Source: Paulownia fortunei
Lineage: Eukaryota > Streptophyta > Magnoliopsida > Lamiales > Paulowniaceae
Direction of reading: 5' to 3'
Length of the DNA: 64,000 nt
Assembly (NCBI GenBank): GCA_019321725.1
Contig: CM033107.1
Coordinates: 20,451,445-20,515,444 of the forward strand
The first letter of the stretch is position 1, and each line of letters opens with the position of its first letter. The position numbers and the translations under genes are program-made. Shown in pieces: positions 37,801-51,900 of the stretch. Under the pieces are notes generated by a model. The model was not told the origin of the DNA. It did no database searches and worked only from the letters and a program-made list of their open reading frames with translations.

Positions 37801-39901
37801 ACTTAAGTAATCTTTATTTCTTCATTAAGTTTGATAGAAAAGCACTTTTAATTACACTAAATAAGAGCAAGAGTATTCCAGTTCGCTTAAAATGGTAGTA
37901 TTGGTGCTTCACTAACTAAAAACTGTAAGTAAATGAGTTTTTAAAAAATTGTGTGACACAAAAGTTTTCTGTTTGCAAGAATTTTACTCTTTATATTAAG
38001 GTGTTACTGAATTAGTTCACCAAAAGATTGATAATTTAAAATATTATTTTAGTTTGTTAGTAATCTTATATAAAAACATATGATTATTTTTAACAGTAGT
38101 TTCATATACGGGGAAATTGAAGTTGAGATAATAAGAAACAAAAAGAAAGAAGAAAGAAGAATTTTGTTAAAAAAATAAAAAAGAGAGGAGAAGTCTGTAG
38201 AAGAAAAAAGTCTAGGAAGAGAGGAAAAAATGAGAGAAAAAGAAGAAAGAATAAAAGAGGGGGGAAAAAGAGAGAGAAAAAAGAAAAAAGAAAAAAAATG
38301 GCATTAAGAAAGGAGAGGAGAAATCTGTAGGAGAAAAGAGGACAAAAAAGAGCAAAAATTCAAGGAAAAGACAGAGAAAGGGAAAAAAAAAATAAGAAAA
38401 AGGAAATAAATTAACTTTGTGATTAAGGGTATTTAGATAATATATTTTTAATCATACAATTCAATTCATCAAGATAATCACAATGTCCTCATATTGTTCA
38501 ATTAATTATATGAAATATACATACATATTAAATAAAATAATCACATCATTTATTTGATCGTACATTTTATCTATCACTATTTATCCCATCTATCAAAATA
38601 TACGAATTCATAATTTTTCGCACCTTTTTTCGCACCTTCAAAAGATATTAATGGCTAATGCTTAATGTTATATATTCTAAATGATATAACTTTAGCACCT
38701 TCAAAAGAATTAGTTATCCTGATAGAAGATACGAGATGATAAATGTTGTGTCCATTGATAATTTGAGGTAATGAGAGAATAGCAATTTGTTTAATTGCAA
38801 CCAAAGGGTTCTTAATTTCGATTTGAAAATATTTAGCGTTATTAGGTAATGGATAATAGGAATGATTGCATAAACGTTCCTTAAAATTTGGTTTAATTTT
38901 ATATAAGAACTCTCAAATTTAAAAAAATTATATGTAGCACTTCTCATGTTTGTAGTATAATTAAAATCATCTATTAATCAAATTTGTTATTACATTGACA
39001 GACTCACATGTTTGATCAAACCTACTCTTATGCATGGAAACACATACATATATACGAGTAACAATTAAATTAAAGTACAACGGGATAACTGTATAAATTT
39101 AATAAATTGTTAATGTTGTTAAAAATTAGATTCACAATATTTAATACATTCAATTATATGAATGAACAATTTAGCACTTGGGAATCAAATATATCAAAGT
39201 AAATTCAAGTTTTACAAAAAATATTATTTCTGCATACATTTACGTTAAATATACCTTCAATATAGGTAGTATTCATATTACACTCGATATATTGTTCATT
39301 AGGTATTTGGATGACGAATAAATATTTCATTTTTTATAATACAAAATATTTGTCTATCATCTATATATCCAATATATTATTCAACGAATGTGACATCTTA
39401 AAAACCTCTCCACGTAATAGATATGAGAAATTCAATTGGAGCTTTCCAAATTAGGAACTAATGCTATGTTTGGTCCTGAATTTTAATGAGAAAAAATACT
39501 AAGAACTATTTTCTTCATTTCAGATGATGGTATATGTACTTTGTTTTTTTGGTACCTTTTCTCTCTTTTCTTTTCTCTCAAAAAAATCCAATGTTCAAAC
39601 ATAAGATAAATGGCACAGACAAGCATTTCACAAGAAGCCACACAGAAATCTGCAAAAGATAACAAATCACCCAAACATAGTCTTTCTGATTGTAGTCGAA
39701 AAAAGCTAAAACTAAACCAACAATTTAAATCAGCATATGCCAACAGTGTTACCTCAAATTAGAGAACAATAGATGAAAAAAAGTGGTTTACGTGTACAGC
39801 ATTGTCTGTTTCTTCAGCCCTTTCAATTTTCTTTTCTCAGACAATTCAAAAATTCTTGGCAAATTAAGCTTTAGAATTCAATGTCTAATATATATAAGCC
39901 T
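37801..39901. other. Intergenic, with purine tract
   Basis: No gene seen. A strongly purine-rich plus-strand tract (about 38105-38410, gaaag/gagag/aaaag units) is the main feature. The stretch near 39480-39900 is probably the 3'UTR and flank of the ThrRS gene. The minus frame at 39743..39483 has no domain and lies in that 3' flank. Confidence 0.5.
38105..38410 (+). repeat. Purine-rich GAAA/GAGA low-complexity tract
   Basis: About 300 bp with almost no pyrimidines on the plus strand, built of irregular gaaag, gagag and aaaaag units, with a repeated 'gagaggagaa...tctgtag' segment (about 38182 and 38310). It may be an expanded simple repeat. Confidence 0.7.
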
Positions 39902-42900
39902 CTACATAAAAGCGGCTGCTTCTTCCTTGAAGTGATTTAGCAGATCCTCGATGCTCTTGAGGTTAGCTTTATTGTCATCTCTAACTCGCACAGATACCTG
40001 GAAAAATTACAAGTCAATGAGAGAAGAGCAGCAGTTGATAAAGAGGATTGGACAGGACAAACAGGAAAATTTCTGTGTACTTTGACAGTATATGTTTGTA
40101 CCATAAATACTTGGCTAAAACTTTAACTTTCAGGTTTCTTTCTTTTATTTACATATTTCTCAGCACCTCCGGAAAAGGCAACTACCAGTGGATATCAATT
40201 CATTTCAACATATATCTTCATAATATGTCACAAGCGTTAAATCATTAACAGATATATCTTCTTAATATGTCACAAGCTTGCATGTCCCTTTCTCCACATA
40301 AAACACCTATAACACAAAGGAAGCTAAAATAATTCATATCAAATCATTACAAATTGGGATATAATTTTCTTGAGCATACCGAGTGATACATCAATCAGGA
40401 AACAAAATTATCTAAGAACTTGGGAAATACGAAAACAGCAGAGCAAGCTACCCACCCGGGATCCTTCATAGCTATTGAGTAATTTATACATTCATGTGCA
40501 ATGTCTACGAGATCAACACAATGGGACAACAATCCTTGTTCAATTCTATCTGTCTGACTGTTTTTTTAGTTAATGTATATATATATATATGCTCATACAC
40601 ATATACACCTAGATGTGTATGTATCTCACTCCTTTGATGCAGAGCATATGCATGTTTTACTGACTTGTAACAATACAGCTCACTTGTCAATGGTTTTCCA
40701 ATTAAAGAAGCAGAGGACTTAATGTGGTGCCACATACAAACACAAGATGCAATAATATTTATCGGCATGGCAGAAATCAATAATAGCACGGCTAACATCT
40801 CATTCAAAAATTATAAGTGTCTTTCAACATTTAATTGTAAGGTAGATGTCACCTGTCCAGTCCCATCTTCTCTCTTGCCAACAACCAATATATAGTTGTA
40901 CTGTGCCAATTGAGCTTCTCGAACCTACAAGCATATATAACCCATCATTTAGGATACATACCAAAATCATCGTGAAACACACAGAAACTTCTGCATCAGA
41001 ACTCTCAAGACAATGTCAACAGGCAGATTATTTTACTAGGTGTACATGTATATGATGGTCTTGCTTTCGCAAAATATTAGCTTGAGGATGATCAAGTATC
41101 CTAGTATAAATTTTTTTTACTTAACTCTTTTCTAATAGAATCAAGGAGCTTTTAACTAGAATTGAGTACCATCACGTCATCTGGTTTGATGGGGTCAAAC
41201 ATCACGTGACTACAACTCCGCACATGCCAAAGTCTAAAGTAGCCCACCATCATTTGGTGCCTACCAAACTGCCTAATGAGAAACTGAGACATACATTACT
41301 ATGGCAAAACAAGGTAAAACATGGGAAGAACAACTTGATCTGATCGATTTACAGGCACTTCCTAGAATAAAGGTCAGAGCAATCATGAAATTACCACTAT
41401 GTTGAACAATATACAAGGCAGTAGCTTTTCACACACCTTTTTATTGAGAGTTCTGCCACTTGTATCAACATCGATATAAAATCCAGCATCATGTATGCGT
41501 TCTCGTACCTACATTCATTACAATTTGACAATTTCAAGAAGTTTATTAATAAGACCAGAAAGACATTCATGATTACAAAATTTTTAGTAGATCAAAATAG
41601 AATTACAAATTATGCTATCTACCATGACCATTTTTTTTGGTGGATACTATGGGTGATAACCAATAGTGTTGTAATTAATATACTGAAAAAGCAGTAAATT
41701 TGAAGTCACATCATACTTAAATGTTGCAATTAATGTGCAGCAATCATATTTTTATTGAAAATATTTCATCCTATGTAATTTGTAGGTTGAGCTAGTTGAT
41801 GTTCATTACTTCTAACTTAATAATGTTTCTAGATTTCCAAAAACTTTTGTCTTCATTTTGTCAAAATATGCAACATGCTCATATATTAATTATCACTGTA
41901 TGAATAAAAAAGAGAAATGTGAATCAATACAAAAAATCACATTTTGCTCTTCATTTTCTCTCTGTTTTTCAGCTCAAAAACACATTTTAGCTGCTAAAAA
42001 ATTGCAATGATTATCCTTCATAACTAAGCCTTATTTTCAACATAACAAACTTTCAAAAATGATCTAACAAACAAACAGAGAGATGATAATGACCTGCTCA
42101 AAATAATGACGTGAAACTAATAAAAGTGGGTCTAGTTTCAACCTATGTGGGACACTGTAAAATGCGCTTTATGAACCCAGAATTTTGAAATAATTTCCTC
42201 TTGGAAACCTAATGCTAAATCCTAGTCCCCATGTTTTTATGTCATAATCTTCTAAAATAAAAGGGTAGCTAGCTGTAAGTAAAATGTATTTATCAACTTA
42301 CAACCTATAAACTATGAAGAACCATTGTAACAGCAGCCCAGTCGGATAAAAATACAAATTATAAAAATTAATTACAAATAAATTCAATTCTCTTTTGAAA
42401 TTATAAATATTCCCTTAAGTTTTGTTTTTATTTTATAAATACCCCACTCAATAGGTGCAATTTGTAAAATAGAAACAAATATTAAGGAGGTATTTATAAT
42501 TTACAAAATTAGATGAGTTATTTTAATAAAATAACCCAAATCTCAATGATAGCTTTTGTAATTCACCCAAAAAAAGAAAAAAAAAAGTGTGTTCACAAGT
42601 TACTATCATCTAACACTACAAGGATAGCTAACTCTAAGTGTAAACCCATAACCTGTGAAAACCAATGCAGCAAACAGCCCAGTCCCATAAAAAAAAATAA
42701 CTTCATGAGTTACTATAACAAGAGAAAGAAGAAAATGCCAGGTGCGAATGTTACTATATCAAGAGAAAGAAGAAAGGCCAGGTGAGATAGTAATCTAACA
42801 TATCATGCAACACAATACAAAACAAAAGGAACTAAACAATTAGTATTCAAGTCCTAAGTCTAAATCATGAGTCACAGAGCCAACTCATATGGTCTTGACA

Positions 42901-45900
42901 CCAAATGCAAACTGAAGTGATCAAATGATGATGTCAGGGGCCCCTAACTGCATAGAGTACTGTTGCCATCCACTCTCAACCCAACAGAAGACAATGGAAT
43001 GCCTCAACTCGATAAAGATTGCCAAATTTTGGATTGAGAGAGAGAGAGAGAGAGAGAAACTAATAAAGGGCAAAAGAACTTGCAGCAAACTAACCTGTAG
43101 TGCGTACGGTTGGAATTTGCCAGAGAAAGGCAAAACTATTGCTTGGCGTGGACTAAGCCAAAAAGGCCATTTCCCCTTGTAGTGCTCCAAAAGTATTGCA
43201 AACATTCGTTCAACAGAACCAAGAATTGCTCTGTGTATCATAACAGGCCTCTCCCGCTTTGTTTCATCTTCTGCTGAGTAAGATAAGTTGAACCGAGCAG
43301 GGAGTTGGAAGTCCAGCTGTAACAGTAAAGTACTTGACAAATGATCATTACGTCCAAAAAACAAAACCTGCATATTTTGCAAGGTACTCTGGAGTAAAGT
43401 AGAAATGGCACTCTAACACGTGGTTTCATCATGCGCCTCAAGGCCTCAGGCATTTAAAATTGCCCGGACATGGGGTTGGATACAGTCGGGCTCTTGAGGC
43501 ACACTTAGTGCCAAGGGGATAAACCTGGTACTCAAGGCATCCATTCAACAGGCTCTCAACTTTAGAGCAGTATATGTCCACTTTAGAAGACCTATGCCAC
43601 AGCTTTCCATCTAACTAACTCCATTTACAACCTTAAAAAGTCAAACTCACTCGCAAGATTCCAACAAGGAAGACAATTGCCCTGTATATTTGCTCCAATA
43701 AAGAGGATGCCCCAGAATGTAATCAACCTTCTGACCAATATCTTGAGTTACAAGCTTCTGCCACTATTAATTGTTTTGAATACTCTTCTTCTCCCTGTCT
43801 AACATTTATTACCTGAATTTATTTAACATTTTATTACCATTGGCTCATTTAATCCTTCTTTATTTAACCAACTTTGCTGGTTGCATTTTGACGTAGTTTT
43901 TTAATAGATGTAGCTATTCTCATAAAATAATATGCTACACGTTTTGGAATACTTAAATGCCTAATATTACACCAAATCACTTGCGGCATACACCACTGTT
44001 AGGGAAGTAAAACAATGCCTAACATCTTCATATATTAACTCACTCACACGATAAAAGAGATAAGGATAATAAAATAAACCTGCAGTGTTGCACACTGAAA
44101 TTTTCTTCTCATTGCATCAGAAACACTGATGTCAATTTTCGGCCCATAAAATGCCCCGTCACCTTCATTTATCTAATGAAAAGATCTGAAAGTCAGTTCT
44201 CCAACAAAAGGAGGCAAGAAATATGTATCCATATGGGTAATCTAAACCTAAGAAAAAGGTTCCTCATGAAAAATCTTTGCTTGGTAAGGAAAAAAATGAC
44301 ATTTTAATCAGGACCATATCAGCGCATATGAGTAACTAACCTCCCAGGGCTTGCCAAACTCATTTAATGCTTCTTCAAGAGCAGATTCAGCCTTTTGCCA
44401 TGTGACTAAGTCTCCAAGATATTTCTCTGGTCTCTGCAGCATATGGAAAGCAATTTCTTAACTTTTTCTTCTTCAAAGGTCAAAATCCATCAGATTTTAC
44501 CATAAAATCAATGTGCACAAATTGGAGCATGTATGCTTCGTACCATACATTATGAGACTCGATCTCTCTTCCATAATCTTCTTAATTTTTTATTCTTCAA
44601 TAGTTAGAATCCATCAGATTTTACGTAGATGCCAAGTGCAGAAGGTTGGAGCATGCATGGTTTCTACCATATACTGTGACTTGGTCTCTGTTCCATTATT
44701 TTTTTCATATTCTTTTTCTTTTTATGAAAGGAAAAGAGAAAAACGTACTAGCATATATAAAGATAACTTTAACCGGTGTATGCAAGATGGTGCCACTAAT
44801 GCACAAATTATCAATATATTTCAATTCATCAATGTGCTCAAAGATCAAAACAGAATGGTATTTTCCACTAAGAACAGCTGAATCTCCATACCGTAGATAA
44901 CTTCAGGTCAAAAGTGAAGCCAAATATTTTATACACATGACTGATGAATTCGAGCACACCCTTGACTTCATCTTTTATCTGTAAAATGCAACAATATGTC
45001 AAAACCAATTTTTGCAGGTAAATAAAATGGCCAAGAGTGCACCAGAAAAAATCTAATGTACCTGGGACTCCCTGCAGAAGATATGAGCATCATCCTGTAC
45101 CAAAACCCTACATCAGAATCAACTTGGCCTCAAAAAGCCACAGAACAAATGTGGCATCAGAAGTACAAGCTACTAAATTAGAATGTTCACCTGAGCTAGA
45201 TTAGCTAACTGTTTAAAGGTAAAATTACTCAAAAGATAGAAATCCAACAACACCATTGGCTTTTAGACAGGAGATAGTAAATAAAGTTAATGTTAGCTTG
45301 GACAAACAGCAGAATTGTTGTTTATAAAATATTGAGTATCATATCTATTCTTCCCCATAACATACAAAATGGTCTTAAGTATACCTGCTGAAATCTCCGG
45401 ACACGAGTCAAGCCGGTAAGTGCACCACTTGCCTCATTTCGATGCAAGACCCCAAAATCAGCCAGACGAAGTGGAAGTTCTGCAAAGTGGAAATTTACAT
45501 CAAATTTGGTATTTCTTAACTTACAGGACTCTCAATAAGTAACTTATAGAAGTCTCTATAAGTAATGCCATGTAATGCACTGGCGCATGCAAAAGAAATA
45601 TATCTGTGTTACTGCACGATACATGTGCTTTAATACACAATTATTGTGTCTTGTACCTCTAACATGCAAACTAGAAAACACATTCAAACACAACCTTATC
45701 TTTTCAGAGAGGTAATAGTGTGTTTGAATAGTAGTCAAAAGATTACACTTTATTAAGACAAAATGAATGAAATACAGAAAATGAAGATCATGCCAAGGAG
45801 AGAGAACAAGGTATGAAGCACAGAAAAAGATGGTCATAGTATGGGGAAAGAAGATAGGATAAAAATAGAAAATATTATTAAGTCAAGGTATTAGAGGTTA

Positions 45901-48900
45901 TCCAGCATGAATTATCAGAAAATATTGTTTTTTCAATATATTAGAGGTTATCCAGCGTCGATTATTCAGCCTTCACACAGATAATAAATATAAAACAAGT
46001 GTATAATTGGTGCACCCTGCAGAGTTTTTAATTTAATTATCTCAAGTGCAAGGCTGCTAATACACCTATGCTATTCATAACGATGTGAAAGAAGATTACC
46101 TCTATACGAACGAACTCTATGATCAAATATTAAACAATGGCCTGGGCAGTTCATTGGCTTGAGTCCAAATTCTTGTTTCTCAACCTGCAATAGGATCCAA
46201 AAATATAGTTCTATCACCCATTGCAGACAAACACTAACATCAAAATCTTCACAGAAGGGAGAATCCTAACCTCAAATACAAACATATTCTCCTTGTAATT
46301 TGCAGCATGACCAGATGTTTCCCAGAGCTGCATATTGTACATATTCGGAGACCATACCTGCCAAAATCAGGCAACAAGTGGTTACTATGAGAGAAAATTC
46401 TTGTATTGAATTGTGTATTGAGGATACAATGGAGCCTTTATATATTGGCGTAAATACAAGGTTACATAAATTAATCTCATCAAATCTACCAAAAATATTG
46501 CACAATATTCTAACACACTGTTTTAACATGTGAAGAATGAGAGTTTGTGCAAGAGAATATGTTAGAAAATTAGAATATATTCTAATATGTGAAAAAAAAG
46601 GAGTATACAAGATAATTCTAAAAACTTCTTACAAGACTAGATACATTAAACATAATCTAACACTCCCCCTCAAGTTGGAGCATATATCAATGATGACTCG
46701 TGCTCAGCTTGTTACACAAAGTCTTGAACTGCTTTGTCCCTAAAGCCTTGCTGTATCTGCTGTCTATTCTGAATGAGTAAAAGGAGTACTAATTTTCTAC
46801 TTCATCACAGCTTCATGATAACGTGACAATCAACTTCGATTTCATGAAAAAACATAATACTAACAATATGAATGGCTGCCTTATTGACGTAGTGCATAGG
46901 CAAGGGCTCGTTGTAAGTGAAATCCAGTTCTCCTAGTAAATTCCATAACCTCTCACATGCAGTATGTGCTATAGTGCTAACTGCATTGGATCTAGCCACT
47001 GTAGTCTGTTTTTTGCTTCGCCAAGTCACAAGATTTCCCCCAACACAGGTGGAATACCCGGAAGTAGATTTTATGTCATCTCTTAAGCCAGCATAGTCTG
47101 CATCTGAATAGGCCTTTATCTTCAAATGTCCATGCTTCTTCAATAGCAGACCTTTACAAGGGGAGGTCTTCATGTATTTCAAGATTCTGAGAGCAGCTTC
47201 CTAGTGAATAGGTCATGGATTATCCAAACTAACCACTATTACTGCAAAAGAGATATCAAGTCTAGTTACAGTCAGATATATCAACCTCACTACAAGTCGT
47301 GTGTACTTTGTCTTGTCCTCCACATAATCACCATCATCATCCCAAAAAAATAAAAAATCAAGATTTAAATCTATAGGAGTATCAACTGGTTTGGTGCCAA
47401 GTAAACTAGTTTTCTTAAGGAAGATCAAGAGTACCCCCAAAAGTACCTAGGCTGTCCCATCTCCCTGGTGACAAAGTGTTGCTGCAAATACTCCTTGGTC
47501 TCTTCTATACCCCCAACACTGAGCAATAAGGAAGTCAAAGTCACCATTCACACGACTAAACTTGTCAAACAAATCTCATGTCAAACCAATCTCTGGGACT
47601 CTGCTTCAGACCATAATTTTCCTTCCCAATCTGCACACCGTATTCTGCTTCTCCCCTATGCAACATGCCCAGGTGGTTGCTCCACAAAAATTTCATGCAA
47701 ATCACCATATAAGAAGGCACTCTTCACACCCATTTGATACATCCTGATTAACAACAAAGGAAAACAACACCCAAAAGAAGTTAAGATGGCCAACCAAAGA
47801 AAAGGTTTCGAGGTAGTCGACACCATAAGTTTGGGTGAAACCTTTTGCAACCATTTTGGCCTTGTATCGATCAATAGTCCCGTTGGGGCCAATGTATAAG
47901 TAAACACCCATTGGCAAGCAACAACAACTGTATTAAGAAGAGCTGCCACGAGTTCCACATACACAGAGACAAAGGCAAACATCTCATTAATAGCCATCTT
48001 CGACTCAAGGTGCTACATAGCCTTATGATAATACCTAGGAATAGACTTTGGGGAGAGAGAAACAACAAAACTACGAAAAACGGGGCTAAGATTGTCAAAA
48101 GAGAGATAGTCAGTAGCACAAGACTATTTATCTTTCTGAAAGGTGATAGAAAAATACGGTTGAAGGGAGAGAAGACTGAGGAGTTACAGTATGAGGAGGT
48201 AGACCAGTAGAGGCATCAAGCATGGTAAATTGTGTAGGAAGTGACGAAAATACATCTGAAGTGGTCGACTGGTAAACTGTAGGGGAGAGCCTGGTGGAGA
48301 CAGGGAGGAAGGGACAAGCAAAGGAATCGGAATGTACTTAGAAGGACAGTCGTCCTTGGAGTAGTATGACGAGAGACCGAATCATAACAATAGTACCTCT
48401 TTTGCGTGCTAAAATACCCAAAAAACAAACACTTGACAGACTTAGGGAATAGTTTATCGTGAGGAGGGAAAATGAACAAAGGCAGGACTAGGGAATATCC
48501 CCATGAAGAACTCTAGGGGGCATACAATAAATAAGAAAACACAGACTAAGGATTGCATTCCCCCAAAAGGACTTACGAACATCTAGCTATAGGAGTTCGA
48601 GCAACATCTAAAAGATGTGAAAGTGTGGGGAGAGAAAGTCTAATGTATAACAACATGGGGTTCGCAAAAGACTTATCTTTGTTTCGAACAAACTCCAAGG
48701 CATTGTCATTATGAAGAATATGAATTTTATTAGAAAATTGAGTTTTTATTTCATTATAAAAACATATGAGGAACATGAGACCTGTTTTTAAGTACATAGA
48801 CCCAAGTCATCCTGGAATAATCATCAACAAAAATAATGAAATACCGAAACCCAACAACAGAGTGAACATGATAAAAACCCCAAACATCAAAGTGAACAAG

Positions 48901-51900
48901 TTCAAAGGGAAAAGAACTACATTTGCTGACTCTACACGTAAAGGAGGCATGATGAAATCTCCCAACTCACATGACTCATACTCTAAGATAGAAATAGAAG
49001 ACTCAAAAGGCAAAAGTTGCTTCAACTTAGATAACAATGGGTGACCAAGGCAATAATGCTACTGAACGGGAATACAGAAGCAAAAAGAACACTAAAATCA
49101 ACACGTGTAGTAGTGTCTAGATAATAGAGGTCACTCGCTCATGACTGCCACCAATCATCCTCCTCGTCTACAAAGTCGGAAGAAAAGAAAGTTACACAAC
49201 AATTTTTTAATTTAGTAAGCTTACTAATAGATGATAGACTAACAGAAAAACAAGGAGCAAAACATTATCAAGCATAAGAGTTCTAGAAGGATTAACAATA
49301 CCAAAACCAGATGCCAGAGAATAAGAGTTATCAACAATACGAACAAGTGACAAGGAATTAGAGAAAGAAAAACAAGAGAAACGAGAGATATGAGTGGTGA
49401 CACCAGAATCTAACATCCAAGACTCCCCATGAGAAGCAACAAAGACACCTGGGGATGGAGAGATAACTAGGTTAGCCGAGTTGGCAGCAAGACTGTGCAA
49501 AAGTTTTTCATAATCCTCTCGACCCACCCATACTCTTGCTCAGACGGCTTAGTATCATTGGAAACTGCATCGGCAAACTATGGCTTGCCAAACTTTATCC
49601 AATATTTTTCTGAAATGTGGTTATTTCTACCACAATGATCAAGGTGACAACGTCCTTTAGTGGCATTAAAACTTTAGGCCCAGCCATCCTTGACCACCAG
49701 CATCGGGAAAACCACAATTGTGACCCCAAATAGCAATAGCAAAAGTCTCATAATAGTAGTGGGTCTTACCCAAAAGCACCGATAGAAACCAGTAGAAACG
49801 GGGAAAAGCATTGAACAAAGAAAAAACAGTGTCGCTAGCTAACAAATGATCATGAATTGGCTGAAGAGTGGTACGAAGTGTTAGCAGCCCATCTTTCACA
49901 TTGTTACGATATTTTGTTATAATATTGTCCGCTTTACTTTAAACCTTTGTAATTTTGTTCTTGAATTTCACCAAAAGGTATCAACGGAGATATTATCAAC
50001 ATTTATAAATTCATGATCAACCCCATTTATAATCAATATAAGACTTTGTTTGTACACCTAACAATCCTCCCTTGAACAAAGGACTATTGAGCCTCCCCTC
50101 AAATGATAATTCGATCCATGATCCATTTTCCTCACTCATTTTCACCGTATTAGAGTGCACGCCTTATGCGATCGAGCCTACCTTGAAAGTCTGCCCAAAC
50201 ATGATCCCATTGTTTGCCTAGGTTCACCATATTTGTTCAACACCGAGAATTTTCCTTCACATGGCTAAGTGTGGGGCATGATTTTTATAGCACTTGTTAA
50301 GAGCCTACTAGCATCACATATCTCCATATTGGTATGATATTGTTCACTTTGAGCTTAATTTCTCATAATTCTTTGTACAAATAAAAATATTGTCCACACT
50401 TATAAACCTATGATCATCTCCATTTCTAACCAACGTGAGACTTTGTTTGTACACTTAACATGAAGACCCCGAACAAGAACTTGGCCACCAGGAATCCTTC
50501 ACACTAAGACTTCCTAGTCTGAGCATGACAACTCAATGGGTAATATAGCAAGATCTCATCGGCAGCCCCCTTAAGCGAAGCAACGTAATCAGTTACAGAG
50601 CGGCCATTCTACCACAAGAAAAATGTTTCTCATACAGCTAAAACACACGAGAAATATTTTCATCCTGAGAATATATATCATGCAACTTGTCCCACATTTC
50701 CTTGGCAGAACCTATGAACATCACATTGGTGCTAACAGATGCCTCTATGCTATTCAGAAGCCAAGTTAAAATAGAGTAATGAGCTTGTTGCCACAACACA
50801 TGATTAGCATCCTTGTGCATTAATTCATTTTGAAAACCAAGGAATAGTTTGAATGCCTGTGTCCAGACTATATAATCTGACCATTTGGTTCCAGAAAACC
50901 ATTCAGTTTCAGGATTTTACCTAAAGCACCTTTTTGTTCGAAGATAGAAACTATGGCAAAAGTAGTGTGCAGACACGCAGGCAAGCGAAACAAGAAAAAT
51001 CTGACAATTCACGGGTGAATTTTATGTATCCAAGACAGAAGCAGACAGAAGAATAACAGAGAGAGATGATACAAGCCATGGGAAGGAGGAAAAAAATTCC
51101 TACACCATACGCCAAACCCTAGACAGTCGGCCCGATGTTTGCGAGGAAGATGGGCTGGTGGTCAGACAATGGAGAAGGGGAGGTCAGCTTCACAGCAGTT
51201 GGTGGGCCGACGGTAAGTTGTGGAGATAAAGGTTGGGTAGGGGCAATGGCTGTGGTTTAATTTTTTTTTTTATACCATATAAGGAAAGAGAGACAAAATA
51301 CAAATAAATATGAGAGAAAACTATTGTATTGAATTATGTACTGTGGAGACAATGCTTCTACCAGCAATATTGTATAATGTACATAATAATGTGAAGAATG
51401 AGAGTGTACAAGAGTATATTCCAACATTAGAATATATTCTAACATAATCTATTCTACCATGTGGAGAATGAGAGAGTACAAGAGAGTATATTCTAAAATA
51501 AAATATGCAACACTTTCTTACAAGACTAAATACATTACATACATGCAGCTATTATGACAAGTAAATAATTTACCTCTTCATAACCTCTCTTCCAATACTG
51601 TTTTCGTATAAATTCCAGCAACTTGTTGCAAACTCGAGCGCCATGAGGAAGGAAGAAACAACTTCCTGGGCTAAAATGCATAGAGGACATACCTAATGAA
51701 AATAATGAACTAAATTGGCCATGTAAAGCTAAGTAGCTCAAACTCTTACCTAAGTGGGTGAAAAAAGAAAAGCTCATGCTTCTTGGTGAGTTCTCTATGG
51801 TCATTTTTCTTTGCTTCTTCCTGCCTAGCCTTGTATTCCTGCAAGAATTTCCCTTAAACATGTAAAGATGACTGATGATGCTCAACTAAATTTATCAGCT

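Larger units (their letters stand above)
46388..51535 (-). mobile_element. Degenerate Copia retrotransposon in ThrRS intron 9
   Basis: About 5.1 kb in the same orientation as the host gene. The left (3') LTR is about 46388-46670, and the right (5') LTR about 51311-51535; both have 'tgagagaaaa.t.ttgtattgaatt' at one end and 'cttacaagacta.atacatta' at the other. A purine-rich tract read on the minus strand (CTTGAGGGGGAGTG) borders the 3' LTR. Order on the minus strand: gag, protease, integrase, reverse transcriptase, RNase H (Copia). The primer-binding site is degraded (only 'ATGGTATA' near 51271-51280). Outer end and target duplication of the right LTR could not be fixed. A TRIM-like element is nested inside at 49902-50460. 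Confidence 0.88.

Noticed and set aside
39483..39743. 86-codon minus frame downstream of ThrRS
   Set aside because: Lies in the 3' flank of ThrRS, no motif and a Lys/Glu low-complexity core.
42513..42785. 90-codon plus frame
   Set aside because: Falls in a ThrRS intron within A-rich repeated DNA; no family resemblance.
43420..43560. SINE-like segment with 'gcctcaaggc' repeats in a ThrRS intron
   Set aside because: No A/B box pair or 3' tail could be made out; too weak to call.
44513..44900. Plus frames of 84 and 122 codons
   Set aside because: They follow a tandem duplication in a ThrRS intron and overlap exon 14 region antisense.
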